Origin: Thermodesulfobacterium thermophilum DSM 1276
GTDB taxonomy: Bacteria > Desulfobacterota > Thermodesulfobacteria > Thermodesulfobacteriales > Thermodesulfobacteriaceae
Direction of reading: 5' to 3'
Assembly (NCBI RefSeq): GCF_000421605.1
Contig: NZ_ATXI01000004.1
Span: forward strand, 1-64,000
DNA: 64,000 nt
Shown here: positions 50,917 through 60,893 of the stretch, one piece after another
Numbering within the stretch: the stretch's first letter is position 1
Layout of the letters: every line of letters begins with the position of its first letter
Made by a program: the position numbers and the translations under genes
The notes under the pieces: model-generated
Told to the model about the DNA's origin: nothing
Database searches by the model: none
What the model saw: only the letters and a program-made list of their open reading frames with translations

Positions 50917-53718
50917 ATGGATTGGAAAGATACTTTGAACCTTCCTCAGACTGAATTTCCGATGAAGGCTAATCTCGTAGAAAGAGAACCAAAATTTTTA
51001 GAGTTTTGGGAAAAAGAAAAAATCTATAAAAAAATGCTTGAAAAAAGAAAAGATGCTCCTTTATACATCCTTCATGACGGGCCTCCTTATGCCAACGGAA
51101 ATATACATTTAGGTACAGCTTTAAACAAAATCTTAAAAGATATTATCGTAAAAAGCAAAATGATGGCTGGGTACAAGGTACCCTTTGTTCCAGGATGGGA
51201 TTGCCATGGATTACCTATTGAATTGAAGACAGAACAAGAATTAGGGGTAAAAAGAGGAGAACTCCCTCCTCTCACAATAAGAGAAGCCTGTAGAAAATAT
51301 GCAGAAAGGTATATCAACATCCAGAGAGAGGAGTTTAAAAGGCTTGGAGTCTTTGCTTTTTGGAATAAACCTTATCTTACGATGGATTACAAATATGAAG
51401 CTACGATTGCCAGAGAATTTTTAAGGTTTTTAGAATCAGGCCAGGTTTATAGGAAAAAAAAGCCTGTTTTTTGGTGTCCAACCTGTGTAACTGCCTTGGC
51501 AGAGGCTGAGGTAGAGTATGGACCACATAAGTCTTATTCTATTTTTGTAAAATTCCCCTTTACCGAAGACCTTAAAGAATTTATCTCTAAAGAATATCAG
51601 GTAACCTTAGACAAACCGGCTTATGTATTAATCTGGACCACTACTCCGTGGACATTGCCTGCAAACTTAGCTTTAGCCTTAAACCCTGAATTTGAGTATT
51701 TACTGGTAGAGTGGGAAGGAGAATATTATTTAGTAGCTGAAGGCCGTGTTTCAGGTCTTTGTGCTGAACTTAACAAGGATTTACCCAAAATCGTTGCTAA
51801 GATAGACCCCAAAACTTTAGAAGGCAAAAAAGCTCTTCATCCCTTTTATAACAGAGAAAGTCTTATCATCTTAGCTGACTTTGTAAGTTTAGAAACTGGA
51901 ACAGGAATAGTGCACATAGCCCCTGGACACGGAGAAGAGGACTATCAGGTAGGGCTTAAATATGGATTAGAGGTTTATGTGCCTGTTGATCAGGAAGGGA
52001 GATTTTACAAAGATGTAGAATTAGTTGGTGGACTTTCTATCTATCAGGCTAACGAAAAAATCTTAGAAATTTTAAAACAAAAAGGGCATTTACTTTTCTC
52101 GGATAAAATAGAGCACAGTTATCCTTTTTGCTGGAGATGTAAAAAACCGGTTATTTTTAGGGCTGAGGACCAGTGGTTTATTTCTATGGAACTAAAGGGT
52201 TTAAGGGAAAAAGCTTTACAAGCAGTAGAAAAGGTAAAATTTATCCCTTCCTGGGGGAAAAACCGTCTTTACAGCATGTTAGAAAACAGACCTGATTGGT
52301 GTATATCCAGACAAAGGGTATGGGGTGTCCCGATTACCGTGTTTAAATGTGAAAACTGTGGAGAAATCTTAAAAGATTTTAGATATTATGAAAAGGTCAT
52401 AGAGATTTTTGAAAAAGAGGGTTGTGACCCCTGGTTTGTAAAACCAGCAGAAGAGCTTTTACCAGAAGGTACAGTCTGTCCTAATTGTGGTCATAACCGG
52501 TTTTCTAAGGAAAAAGATATTTTAGACGTCTGGTTTGATTCAGGGGTTTCTTTTGCAGCAGTGCTTGAAAAAAGAGAAGAGCTTTCCTTCCCTGCAGACT
52601 TATATTTAGAAGGATCAGACCAACATAGAGGTTGGTTTCATAGTTCCCTTCTCTGCTCGGTAGGAACAAGGGGGGTTCCTCCTTACAAAGCCTTACTTAC
52701 TCACGGGTTTGTGGTAGACGGACAGGGAAGGAAAATGTCTAAAAGCTTGGGGAATGTTATCCATCCTCAGGATATAATCACAAAACATGGAGCAGAAATT
52801 TTAAGGCTTTGGGTATCGGCTGAAGACTACCGGGATGACATAAAAATCTCTAAAGAAATCCTTTCAAGGTTGGTTGAAGCCTACCGTAAGGTTAGAAATA
52901 CCTGTAGGTTTTTGATAGGTAATCTCTATGACTTTGATCCTAAAAAAGACTTGATACCTTTTGAAAAACTTCCCTCCTTCGAAAAATACATTCTCTACAG
53001 GTTAAGCAAAGTAATAGAAAAAGTAAAAAAGGGATATGAGGACTTTGAATTTCATGTAGTCTATCATGAGATCTATCGTTTTTGTGTAATCGAACTTTCC
53101 TCCTTAATCATAGATATCAACCGTGATTATCTTTATTGTGAACCTCGAGAAAGTTTCAAACGTAGGGCTACTCAAACGGTCTTTTACTATGCGTTAGATT
53201 CTATAGTAAAACTTATAGCTCCTATCTTTTCTTTTACCGCAGAAGATATTTGGCAGAACCTTCCCTATCCTAAAGAAGAAATTTCGGTTTTTCTTACCGA
53301 GTTTCCTGATTACAGGTTTGATCTTTCTCAAGATGAGGTTAAGAGATGGGAAACCATACTTAGCCTTAGAGAAGAATTTCTAAAAGCCTTAGAGATAGCC
53401 AGAAAGGACCACAAAGTTATCAGCACCTTTTTAGAGGCTGAAGTCTATGTAGAGGCTCCAGAAGATATAAAAGAACTCTTAAAAGATAACTCTTTTTGGG
53501 AATACTTTTTGATAGTAGCTAAGTTTGAATTGATAGAAGCATTAGACCCAGTATCTAAACCTCAAACCTTTGTTTCTGAGGAAATATCAGGACTTAAGAT
53601 TTTGGTGAAGCCTACCGAATATAAAAAATGTGAAAGGTGCTGGCAAAGAAAGCCTGAAGTTGGTAGGCTACCTAATCCTGAGCTTTGTGAAAGATGTTAT
53701 CAGGTGGTAGGTGGTTAG
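50917..53718 (+). CDS. ileS: Isoleucyl-tRNA synthetase
   Basis: A 933-residue class I synthetase that charges tRNA-Ile. The HIGH motif is in HDGPPYANGNIHLGTALNK, the KMSKS motif in GRKMSKSLGNVIHP, and the editing domain contains VLIWTTTPWTLPANLALALN. Two zinc-type sites are seen: CEKC-like pairs in the body (CWRC, CENC, CPNC) and the C-terminal CERCWQRK ... CERC. ATG 50917 has a strong ribosome site. lspA starts directly after its stop, as in many bacteria (ileS-lspA). Confidence 0.97.
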   Translation: MDWKDTLNLPQTEFPMKANLVEREPKFLEFWEKEKIYKKMLEKRKDAPLYILHDGPPYANGNIHLGTALNKILKDIIVKSKMMAGYKVPFVPGWDCHGLPIELKTEQELGVKRGELPPLTIREACRKYAERYINIQREEFKRLGVFAFWNKPYLTMDYKYEATIAREFLRFLESGQVYRKKKPVFWCPTCVTALAEAEVEYGPHKSYSIFVKFPFTEDLKEFISKEYQVTLDKPAYVLIWTTTPWTLPANLALALNPEFEYLLVEWEGEYYLVAEGRVSGLCAELNKDLPKIVAKIDPKTLEGKKALHPFYNRESLIILADFVSLETGTGIVHIAPGHGEEDYQVGLKYGLEVYVPVDQEGRFYKDVELVGGLSIYQANEKILEILKQKGHLLFSDKIEHSYPFCWRCKKPVIFRAEDQWFISMELKGLREKALQAVEKVKFIPSWGKNRLYSMLENRPDWCISRQRVWGVPITVFKCENCGEILKDFRYYEKVIEIFEKEGCDPWFVKPAEELLPEGTVCPNCGHNRFSKEKDILDVWFDSGVSFAAVLEKREELSFPADLYLEGSDQHRGWFHSSLLCSVGTRGVPPYKALLTHGFVVDGQGRKMSKSLGNVIHPQDIITKHGAEILRLWVSAEDYRDDIKISKEILSRLVEAYRKVRNTCRFLIGNLYDFDPKKDLIPFEKLPSFEKYILYRLSKVIEKVKKGYEDFEFHVVYHEIYRFCVIELSSLIIDINRDYLYCEPRESFKRRATQTVFYYALDSIVKLIAPIFSFTAEDIWQNLPYPKEEISVFLTEFPDYRFDLSQDEVKRWETILSLREEFLKALEIARKDHKVISTFLEAEVYVEAPEDIKELLKDNSFWEYFLIVAKFELIEALDPVSKPQTFVSEEISGLKILVKPTEYKKCERCWQRKPEVGRLPNPELCERCYQVVGG

Positions 53719-54189
53719 ATGAAAACCTTTTGGATATGGGCTAATATAGTTTTTTTATTAGACAGATTAACCAAGTTTTGGTTTATAAACTTGACCTATC
53801 CAGGTCATCAAGACGTTTGGCAGGTTTTACCTGGTGTTAATCTGGTTAAGGTGTGGAATAAAGGAGTAGCTTTTGGGCTTTTTGCTAAAAATAGCTTTTT
53901 AGGAACCTTAGGGTTGATTTTTCTAAACCTAATCCTCCTTTCACTGATATTTTTTTGGGCTAAACATAAAGCTTATAAGCCTGAAACTAAGACAGAAATC
54001 ATCGGCTTAGGGTTGATATTTGGGGGAGGGGTTAGTAACCTTTTAGACCGATTGGTATTTGGGGCAGTTTTCGATTTTATAGACCTTTATGTAAAGAACT
54101 TCCATTGGCCTGCTTTTAACATAGCCGATATAGCCATAACCTTAGGACTTTTTATCTTAATTTATAAACAAGTAAAACATGTTTCTTAA
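53719..54189 (+). CDS. lspA: Lipoprotein signal peptidase (signal peptidase II)
   Basis: A 156-residue inner-membrane aspartyl protease that cleaves lipoprotein signal peptides. Four hydrophobic segments are visible, with [11 protein letters not shown] near the start, NKGVAFGLF, and the catalytic aspartates in [17 protein letters not shown] and [11 protein letters not shown]. Its start is one base after the ileS stop; its end overlaps the next gene by 11 bases. Confidence 0.95.
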   Translation: MKTFWIWANIVFLLDRLTKFWFINLTYPGHQDVWQVLPGVNLVKVWNKGVAFGLFAKNSFLGTLGLIFLNLILLSLIFFWAKHKAYKPETKTEIIGLGLIFGGGVSNLLDRLVFGAVFDFIDLYVKNFHWPAFNIADIAITLGLFILIYKQVKHVS

Positions 54190-56062
54190 GATTGTTGAAG
54201 TCCAGAGATTAAAACATTTCTTGTTTAAAACCTCTTATCAAGAGGTAGACTATAACATAGAAGAGTTTTTAAAAAAGACATATAAAGTAGTATCCCCTAA
54301 TCTTTACCAGATTGCACCTAAAAACCTGGTTTATCTCAACGAGATCCTTTACAACCTGAAAGAGCGGTTTAAAAAATTTTTAGGTTCTTCCCCTTTACCG
54401 TTTTATGTAATCCTCTCAAAAGAAAGGAACTTTTCAGAAAAACCTCGATATGTAAGGGCAGGAAAAATCTATTTTCAAGAAAACCTAAAAAAAGAGGTTT
54501 TACAGGAATTTGAAGGTGTAAATCTTTTTTATAAGGTTCAGGACTGGTTAGACGACTGGAAAGAGCTAACGCTGCCTGCTACTGTTGACCCTAAAATCGA
54601 TTTTTTTTATAAAGACTTCTTTTTTACCGGACCAAACCCACCATGTTTTTTCTGTGGAAGCACCCATCACCCTTACCACAAATGTCCTGGTCTTTTAGAA
54701 CCTCAACCAAGATCGGTGTTAGAACAAGCCTTAGACCTTCCTTTTTCAGAGACTTCTCAAATTATATGGCAGGGCTTGATAGAGGAAAAACCAAATTATT
54801 TTAATATAAGGCACTTTTATCTTTTACCTGAATTTTTAAAGATAGTTTTTTACCGAGGAGAAGGGTTAACTTCCTGGTCTCAGTTAAAACTTTCGATAGA
54901 AACCCCTGTAAGAGGAGGAAACATCGGGATAGGTTTGGATGCTCTCATAAAAGGAGATTTAAACGTGGCTGAAAGTCGATTTCTTGAAGAAGAAAGTGAT
55001 TTAAAGGCCTGTATAGGGTTGACCTTTGTAAACCTGTTAAAAAATAGATGGGATAGGGCTCTATACTTTCTTGAAACCGCTCTAAGTCAAAACACTTCTA
55101 ATTTTACCAAAAGTTATATAATTTTTTTAAAAGGATATCTCTACGAATATCAAGGAAACGACCTGACAGCCAAAGAACTATATCAAAAAGCTTTTGAGTT
55201 AGATAAAACCTTTTTACCTGTCTTTTTCAGATTAAGAGTTTTAGATTATTTAAATGATGAACCAATTGATAAGTTTATGGGTTATTTTGGACATCCCCTT
55301 CTTATTTTCTGGGCTTTTACCGAGCCTCTGTTTATTAGAGATCAGGAGGAGTTAGAAAATTTTATAGAAAAACGAATCCTTGAGAAAAGAGAAAATGCCT
55401 TGCAAAGACTTAAAGAAGCTGAAGACCTGTTTCATCGGTTAAAACACGTAATGACCAAAGATGAGATCAAAGAATACGAAGAATTACTTAAAACCTTAGC
55501 GTATGACATTTATCACAGAGGTATGGGAGCAATAGATAAAGCCTCAGACCGAGCACTTGACCTTACCCTTGAATTGCAGGCTTTGGTTTATAACAAAGTA
55601 AAAGAAATAAACCATAAAATAACAGAGTTAAAAAAACAATATGAAGTTCTTGCGACCTTTTGGTCAAAATATCCTTATAAAGAAGAAGATATAATCTTCG
55701 GAAAAGAATTAAAAACCCTAAAGAATTTACTTGAAAAAAACTTAGAAAATACCAAAAAAAGAGATATATCACAGATTTTGACCCTGATGTTTTCAGAACT
55801 AAACTTAGCAGAAGAAAAGGTTCAGCTATTAAAAGACCTTAAAGATGACCTTAAGAGAAAATGGGTGTTTAGAAGAAGGCTGACAGACTTTTTAAGAAAT
55901 TTTTTACTGTTAGAAACCCTTTTGGTAACCTTCTATGTAATCGGATATCTTTTTGAAGATTCTTTTTTAGAAAGCCTGCTTACTATTCCCGTGTTTTTAA
56001 TTATCTCTGTTGTTATCTTATTCCTTTGTTTGATCCTTGCCTATACTAAAAATCCTGAATGA
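54179..56062 (+). CDS. Unknown TPR protein with CCHC zinc knuckle and two C-terminal membrane helices
   Basis: A 627-residue protein of no recognised family. In order: an N-terminal part of about 150 residues; a perfect CX2CX4HX4C zinc knuckle at C156, C159, H164, C169; a region of TPR-like helices (about 250-350, for example [20 protein letters not shown]); a long charged coiled-coil stretch (about 400-560, [19 protein letters not shown] and similar); and two hydrophobic segments at the end ([17 protein letters not shown] and [19 protein letters not shown]). It is probably anchored to the inner membrane by its C-terminus with the rest in the cytoplasm. It overlaps lspA by 11 bases and pabBC by 4, so it is co-expressed with them. 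Confidence 0.8.
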   Translation: MFLKIVEVQRLKHFLFKTSYQEVDYNIEEFLKKTYKVVSPNLYQIAPKNLVYLNEILYNLKERFKKFLGSSPLPFYVILSKERNFSEKPRYVRAGKIYFQENLKKEVLQEFEGVNLFYKVQDWLDDWKELTLPATVDPKIDFFYKDFFFTGPNPPCFFCGSTHHPYHKCPGLLEPQPRSVLEQALDLPFSETSQIIWQGLIEEKPNYFNIRHFYLLPEFLKIVFYRGEGLTSWSQLKLSIETPVRGGNIGIGLDALIKGDLNVAESRFLEEESDLKACIGLTFVNLLKNRWDRALYFLETALSQNTSNFTKSYIIFLKGYLYEYQGNDLTAKELYQKAFELDKTFLPVFFRLRVLDYLNDEPIDKFMGYFGHPLLIFWAFTEPLFIRDQEELENFIEKRILEKRENALQRLKEAEDLFHRLKHVMTKDEIKEYEELLKTLAYDIYHRGMGAIDKASDRALDLTLELQALVYNKVKEINHKITELKKQYEVLATFWSKYPYKEEDIIFGKELKTLKNLLEKNLENTKKRDISQILTLMFSELNLAEEKVQLLKDLKDDLKRKWVFRRRLTDFLRNFLLLETLLVTFYVIGYLFEDSFLESLLTIPVFLIISVVILFLCLILAYTKNPE

Positions 56063-57837
56063 TGAAATTTATTTGGGTTAACGCAGAAAAATTTCCCTAT
56101 CAGGTTTTATCTTTCGAAAACCCTTTAGAAGTTATCAAAATAGATGATCCTTCTAATCTATCTCTTTTTTTTGAAAAACTCCAAAATTTTATCAAAAAAG
56201 GTTTTTATGCCTGTGGTTTCTTATGTTATGAGACAGGATACTTATTAGAAAAAAGACTTAACAAGTTTTTTAAAAAACCTAACCTGCCACTTGGTTATTT
56301 TGGAATCTATCCTCCTCCTCGAAAATTTTTTATCAACCCCCTTGAATTAGCTAAAACGGAAAGTTTTCTGTCAATCGAAAACCTTAGTTTTTCTGTATCT
56401 AAAGAAATCTATCAGAAAGACATTAAAAAAATAAAAGATTACATAGCTTCTGGGGATGTTTATCAGGTTAACTACACCTTTAAGGTCAAGTTTTGTTTAA
56501 AAGGCCATCCATCTGACTTATTTTATCGGCTCCTCTTTTCTCAGCGCTGTAAATACAGTTTTTATTTAGAAGAAGAAAATTTCTCGATAGCCTCTTTATC
56601 TCCAGAACTTTTTCTCGAAAAAGATGGTTCTTTCTTATTAACCTCCCCGATGAAAGGAACGATTAAGAGAGCCCACTTTTTCTTTTTAGACCAAAAGAGA
56701 AAAAGGGAACTTTTTGTGGATGAAAAAAATCGGGCAGAAAACGTAATGATAGTGGACCTTTTAAGAAATGATTTGGGAAGGGTTTGTGTGCCAGGAGAGG
56801 TTTGGGTAACCCATATTTTCAACATAGAAACCTACCCTACCCTTCATCAGATGACCTCTTCTATAAAGGGGAGACTTTTCACCGAAAATTTGTTTGAAAT
56901 CTTTAAGGCGCTTTTCCCCTGCGGTTCAATTACCGGAGCACCTAAGATAAGGGCGATGGAAATTATCGCTGAGGTTGAAAAAGAACCCAGAGGAGTTTAC
57001 ACAGGAGCGATAGGGTATATAGACCCAAACTATAATTTTCTATTTAACGTGGGGATAAGAACCTTGGTATTCACTAAAAAAGATTTAGAAAGTTATCTTG
57101 GAGAAGCAGGTATTGGAAGTGGAGTGGTTTGGGATAGCAAATCTGATGAAGAATATGAGGAGTGTTTGCTCAAAGCTAAATTCTTTTTAAATCCCTTGCC
57201 TTATTTTCAACTGATAGAAACCTTCTGGTTTAAGCCCCATACCCTCAACCCCCTTCTAAAACTCCACTATCAAAGGTTGATATTTTCTGCCAAATATTTC
57301 AGGTTTAACCTACCCAAGGTTTTACAGAATTTTTCCAGTTTCCAAAGGTTTATCGAAACCCACATACCTGACCAAAAAAAATATAAAGTAAGGCTTCTTC
57401 TTTATCCTGAAGGAAGGATAGAGATATCTCTTCTTCCTTATGAGGGCTGGAAAAAAGGGCTAAAAATAGCCTTTATGAAGCGAGATTTTGATTTATCTAA
57501 TCTTTTCTATCACAAAACTAACGTAAGATCTCCCTTAGAAAAAGCCCTGCAAAAAGTAAAACAGTTGGGATTCGATGAAGTAGTGTTTTTTGATGAAAAC
57601 GGTAAAATTCTCGAAGGATCTTTTTCTAACTTTTTCGTCAAAAAAGAGGGGAAACTCTATACTCCACCTTTAAAATTAAAACTTCTTGATGGAGTACTTA
57701 GACAATTTTTGGTTAAAAGGAAAATAGCTTTAGAACAAGAACTCTCTCTTGAAACCCTAAAAAACTTTTCAGAAATTTATGTAGGGAATTCAGTGCGTGG
57801 ACTTGGTAAAGTAGAAGATTGGTTTATACTAAAGTAA
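56059..57837 (+). CDS. pabB: Fused aminodeoxychorismate synthase component I / aminodeoxychorismate lyase
   Basis: A 592-residue fusion for p-aminobenzoate and folate synthesis. Residues about 1-370 are PabB (SGDVYQVNYTFKVKF, LFPCGSITGAPKIRAMEIIA, YTGAIGYIDPNYNFLFNVGI, EAGIGSGVVWDSKSDEEYEE), which aminates chorismate. Residues about 385-592 are PabC, a PLP fold-type IV lyase with HKTNVRSPLEKAL and FFDENGKILEGSFSNFFV, releasing pyruvate to give p-aminobenzoate. This PabB-PabC fusion is known in several lineages. The glutaminase PabA is not in the window. ATG 56059 overlaps the previous gene (ATGA); ATG 56062 is an alternative. Confidence 0.93.
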   Translation: MMKFIWVNAEKFPYQVLSFENPLEVIKIDDPSNLSLFFEKLQNFIKKGFYACGFLCYETGYLLEKRLNKFFKKPNLPLGYFGIYPPPRKFFINPLELAKTESFLSIENLSFSVSKEIYQKDIKKIKDYIASGDVYQVNYTFKVKFCLKGHPSDLFYRLLFSQRCKYSFYLEEENFSIASLSPELFLEKDGSFLLTSPMKGTIKRAHFFFLDQKRKRELFVDEKNRAENVMIVDLLRNDLGRVCVPGEVWVTHIFNIETYPTLHQMTSSIKGRLFTENLFEIFKALFPCGSITGAPKIRAMEIIAEVEKEPRGVYTGAIGYIDPNYNFLFNVGIRTLVFTKKDLESYLGEAGIGSGVVWDSKSDEEYEECLLKAKFFLNPLPYFQLIETFWFKPHTLNPLLKLHYQRLIFSAKYFRFNLPKVLQNFSSFQRFIETHIPDQKKYKVRLLLYPEGRIEISLLPYEGWKKGLKIAFMKRDFDLSNLFYHKTNVRSPLEKALQKVKQLGFDEVVFFDENGKILEGSFSNFFVKKEGKLYTPPLKLKLLDGVLRQFLVKRKIALEQELSLETLKNFSEIYVGNSVRGLGKVEDWFILK

Positions 57838-57873
57838 AATTATTCAAAAGCGCATAGTAAGGAGGGAGTTAAA

Positions 57874-59010
57874 ATGGCTAAAAAAGGTGGAACTTGTAAA
57901 AGGAAAAAACGAGCTTCTCAAGAAGTACAAGAAGTAAAAAAGATTTACAAAATAGCCGTCATTCCTGGAGATGGAACAGGGCCTGAGGTCATAAGAGAAG
58001 GAATAAAAGTTTTAGAAGCTGCAGGCAGAAGGTTTAACCTAAAATTTGACTGGAACTTCTTTGACTGGGGAGGAGAAAGATATCTTAAAACCGGAGAGAC
58101 TATCCCAGAGGGGGGTATTGAGGAGCTTAAAAAACATGATGCCATATACTTAGGAGCAATAGGGCATCCTGAGGTAAAACCTGGAATTCTTGAAAAAGAA
58201 ATATTATTAAGGATCAGGTTTGAGCTTGACCAGTATGTTAACCTTAGGCCGATAAAACTTTATCCAGGGGTTTGGACTCCTATCAAAGATAAAGGTCCAG
58301 AAGACATAGATTTCGTGGTAGTTAGAGAAAACACAGAGGGACTTTATGCAGGAGGAGGTGGCTTTTTAAGAAAAGGGACTCCCTATGAAGTAGCTATACA
58401 GGAATCCATAAACACCAGATACGGTGTAGAAAGGTGCATCAGGTTTGCCTTTGAATACTGCAGAAAAAGAAATAAAAAGAAAAAGGTTACTTTAGTGGGA
58501 AAGACCAATGTTCTAACCTATGCCTTTGACCTGTGGTATAGAGTATTTCAAGAGGTAGGACAAGAATATCCTGACATAGAAAAAGACTATGCCCATGTCG
58601 ATGCCACCTGTATGTGGTTTGTAAAAAATCCTGAATGGTTTGACGTAATCGTTACAGACAACATGTTTGGTGATATCATCACCGACCTTGGAGCCATGAT
58701 ACAAGGTGGCATGGGTATTGCTGCTGGAGGAAACATTAACCCCAACGGAGTTTCTATGTTTGAGCCCATCGGTGGTTCTGCCCCTAAATATACAGGAAAA
58801 AACGTAATTAACCCCTTGGCTGCCATTTGTGCAGGTATGATGATGTTAGAACACCTTGGAGAAGAAGAAGCGGCCAAAGCCATAGAAAATGCAGTTATTA
58901 AGGTGTGTAGGGACCATTTAAAAAGTATGGCTGCTGGACAGATGGGTTATTCTACTACTGAGGTTGGAGATTTAGTGGCTAAGTATACCGAAGAAGGAGT
59001 AGAACTTTAA
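57874..59010 (+). CDS. leuB: 3-isopropylmalate dehydrogenase-type enzyme
   Basis: A 378-residue beta-decarboxylating dehydrogenase. The start of the fold reads IAVIPGDGTGPEVIREGIKV; substrate residues lie in LLRIRFELDQYVNLRPIKLY, and ENTEGLYAGGGG, TDNMFGDIITDLGAMIQGG and FEPIGGSAPKYTGKNVINP are typical. The YVNLRP text fits leucine-pathway LeuB rather than isocitrate dehydrogenase. A 23-residue extension rich in Lys (MAKKGGTCKRKKRASQ) precedes the fold and is unusual; no internal start with a ribosome site removes it, whereas ATG 57874 has AAGGAGGGAG. No other leu genes are near. Confidence 0.82.
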   Translation: MAKKGGTCKRKKRASQEVQEVKKIYKIAVIPGDGTGPEVIREGIKVLEAAGRRFNLKFDWNFFDWGGERYLKTGETIPEGGIEELKKHDAIYLGAIGHPEVKPGILEKEILLRIRFELDQYVNLRPIKLYPGVWTPIKDKGPEDIDFVVVRENTEGLYAGGGGFLRKGTPYEVAIQESINTRYGVERCIRFAFEYCRKRNKKKKVTLVGKTNVLTYAFDLWYRVFQEVGQEYPDIEKDYAHVDATCMWFVKNPEWFDVIVTDNMFGDIITDLGAMIQGGMGIAAGGNINPNGVSMFEPIGGSAPKYTGKNVINPLAAICAGMMMLEHLGEEEAAKAIENAVIKVCRDHLKSMAAGQMGYSTTEVGDLVAKYTEEGVEL

Positions 59011-59018
59011 CATGAAAG

Positions 59019-60821
59019 ATGTTAACGATAAACCTGAAAGAAATCCCGGAATCTCCAGGGGTTTATCTTTTTAAAGGTGAAAAAGGAGAGGTCCTTTACG
59101 TAGGAAAAGCTAAAAACCTAAAAAACAGGTTGTCTTACTATGTAAAAGGACCTCTTCTTTCTCCTAAAATTCAAAGGTTAGTAGAAACTGCCGAAGATTT
59201 AGAATACTTTCTTACTCAAACAGAAAAGGAAGCTCTTTTACTTGAAGCTAATTTTATCAAAAAATACCGCCCTAAATATAACGTCCTTTTAAAGGATGAT
59301 AAAAATTATCCCCTTTTAAGGTTGGGTTTACAAGAAGAATATCCCTCTTTACAGATTGTTCGGAGGAGAAAAAAGGGAGATAAAGCCCTGTATTTTGGAC
59401 CCTTTACCTCTACTCGTGGGCTAAGAGAGGTATTAAAGCTTCTTTCTAATATCTTTCCCCTAAGAAAATGCAGTCTCTCAGAAATGAAAAGGAGAAAAAC
59501 TCCCTGTGTGTACTATCAAATCAAAAAATGTTTGGCTCCTTGTGTTAAACCTATTTCTAGGGAAGAATATCAAAAATTAGTAAACGGAGTGATAGAATTC
59601 TTTCAAGGGGGAGGGAAAAAGCTAGCTATAAAGATACGGGAAGAAATAGAAAGACTTGCCGAAAACTTAGAATTTGAAAGAGCAGCCTTTTTAAGAGATA
59701 GATTAAAAGACCTTGAAAACATCCTGGAAAAGCAAGCAGTAGTTTTTCAAGAAACGGCAGACTTGGACTTCTGGTTAAACCAAAAAACAGAAAACAAAGA
59801 ATACTTTATCGTCCTTTTTATCAGACATGGTTATCTATATGGCTTTCAGACCTTTGAGGTTAAAACCCCTCTTGAAGGTTCAGCCCTAAAAGAGGTTTTA
59901 ATCCAGTTTTATCTTGACGGAAAGATTATTCCTCCAGAAATTTATCTCCCGCAGGAAATAGAAGAGAAAGAAGACTTAGAAGAAGTCTTCACAGAAAGCA
60001 CAGGACATAAAATAAAACTGTTGATACATCCTAACTCAGAAGAATTTATCGTTTTAAAGCAAATCGCCTTAAAAAACTTGCAAGAATATATCCTTTCAGA
60101 AAAAAGAAGAGAGAAACCCTGGTATGCAGGCCTTTCAGAAGAGATTAAAAAAGTTCTAAAGCTTTCTAAGGAACCTCAACGGGTAGAAGCCATCGACCTT
60201 TCGCAGTTTTATGGAGAAGCTAAGGTTGGTGCAACCGTATGTTTTTTTGAAGGAGAACCAGATAAAAGTTTTTATCGAAGGTATAATATCAAAGAAGCAG
60301 GTAGAGATGACTATTCGATGCTTTATGAAGTTTTATACAGAAGATTAAGACGAGGATTAGAAGAAGGAACCCTACCAGACTTATTCTTGATAGATGGAGG
60401 AAAAGGACATTTAGAAACTGCCTTAAGGGTACTCGAAGACCTTAACATAACAGACTTAGAAGTAAGGGCTGTAGCTAAAAACGAAAAGAGACAACCAGAA
60501 AAGATTTATATCCCTGGGAGAAAAAATCCTGTGTTTTTACCTAAGTATAAAGAGGTTTTTCATTTTATCGGAAGGGTAATGGAAGAAGCCCACAGGTTTG
60601 CCCAAACCTTTGCTGAAAAGAAAAAACGAGAACAAGATTTATCAGGCTATTTAGATAAAATCAAAGGGGTAGGACCTAAACGTAAAGAAATTCTCCTTTC
60701 TCATTTTAAAAATTTAGAAGAGTTAATACAAGCCCCTTTAGAAAAAATCGCCAAACTTCCTGGCTTTAACCTAAAAATAGCTAAAACCTTAAAAGAAAGC
60801 TTAACTCAACAATCAAATTGA
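59019..60821 (+). CDS. uvrC: UvrABC system protein C
   Basis: A 600-residue nucleotide-excision repair nuclease that makes both cuts around a lesion. The GIY-YIG domain begins IPESPGVYLFKGEKGEVLYV and continues VGKAKNLKNRLSYYV; the UVR (UvrB-binding) motif is KIREEIERLAENLEFERAAF; the RNase H-like C-terminal nuclease has EAIDLSQFYGEAKVGATVCF and LIDGGKGHLETAL; tandem HhH motifs (IKGVGPKRKEILLSHF, IAKLPGFNLKIAKTL) end the protein. ATG 59019 begins 8 bases after leuB. Confidence 0.96.
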   Translation: MLTINLKEIPESPGVYLFKGEKGEVLYVGKAKNLKNRLSYYVKGPLLSPKIQRLVETAEDLEYFLTQTEKEALLLEANFIKKYRPKYNVLLKDDKNYPLLRLGLQEEYPSLQIVRRRKKGDKALYFGPFTSTRGLREVLKLLSNIFPLRKCSLSEMKRRKTPCVYYQIKKCLAPCVKPISREEYQKLVNGVIEFFQGGGKKLAIKIREEIERLAENLEFERAAFLRDRLKDLENILEKQAVVFQETADLDFWLNQKTENKEYFIVLFIRHGYLYGFQTFEVKTPLEGSALKEVLIQFYLDGKIIPPEIYLPQEIEEKEDLEEVFTESTGHKIKLLIHPNSEEFIVLKQIALKNLQEYILSEKRREKPWYAGLSEEIKKVLKLSKEPQRVEAIDLSQFYGEAKVGATVCFFEGEPDKSFYRRYNIKEAGRDDYSMLYEVLYRRLRRGLEEGTLPDLFLIDGGKGHLETALRVLEDLNITDLEVRAVAKNEKRQPEKIYIPGRKNPVFLPKYKEVFHFIGRVMEEAHRFAQTFAEKKKREQDLSGYLDKIKGVGPKRKEILLSHFKNLEELIQAPLEKIAKLPGFNLKIAKTLKESLTQQSN

Positions 60822-60829
60822 TAAAAACT

Positions 60830-60850
60830 TAGGGGGCATCGAACCCCCTA
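60830..60850. terminator. Hairpin between convergent uvrC and thi4
   Basis: Perfect 7-bp arms TAGGGGG (60830-60836) and CCCCCTA (60844-60850) flank a 7-base loop. On the minus strand the stem is followed by AGTTTTT, a good intrinsic terminator for thi4; on the plus strand the trailing sequence is T-rich but interrupted. Confidence 0.75.
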
Positions 60851-60893
60851 TGTATATTTATCGTATATTTTGTATTTGTATCTCCTTGAAATT

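Noticed and set aside
58513-58883. Overlapping minus-strand open frames opposite leuB.
   Set aside because: Antisense shadows of a well-conserved enzyme gene, without ribosome sites or motifs.
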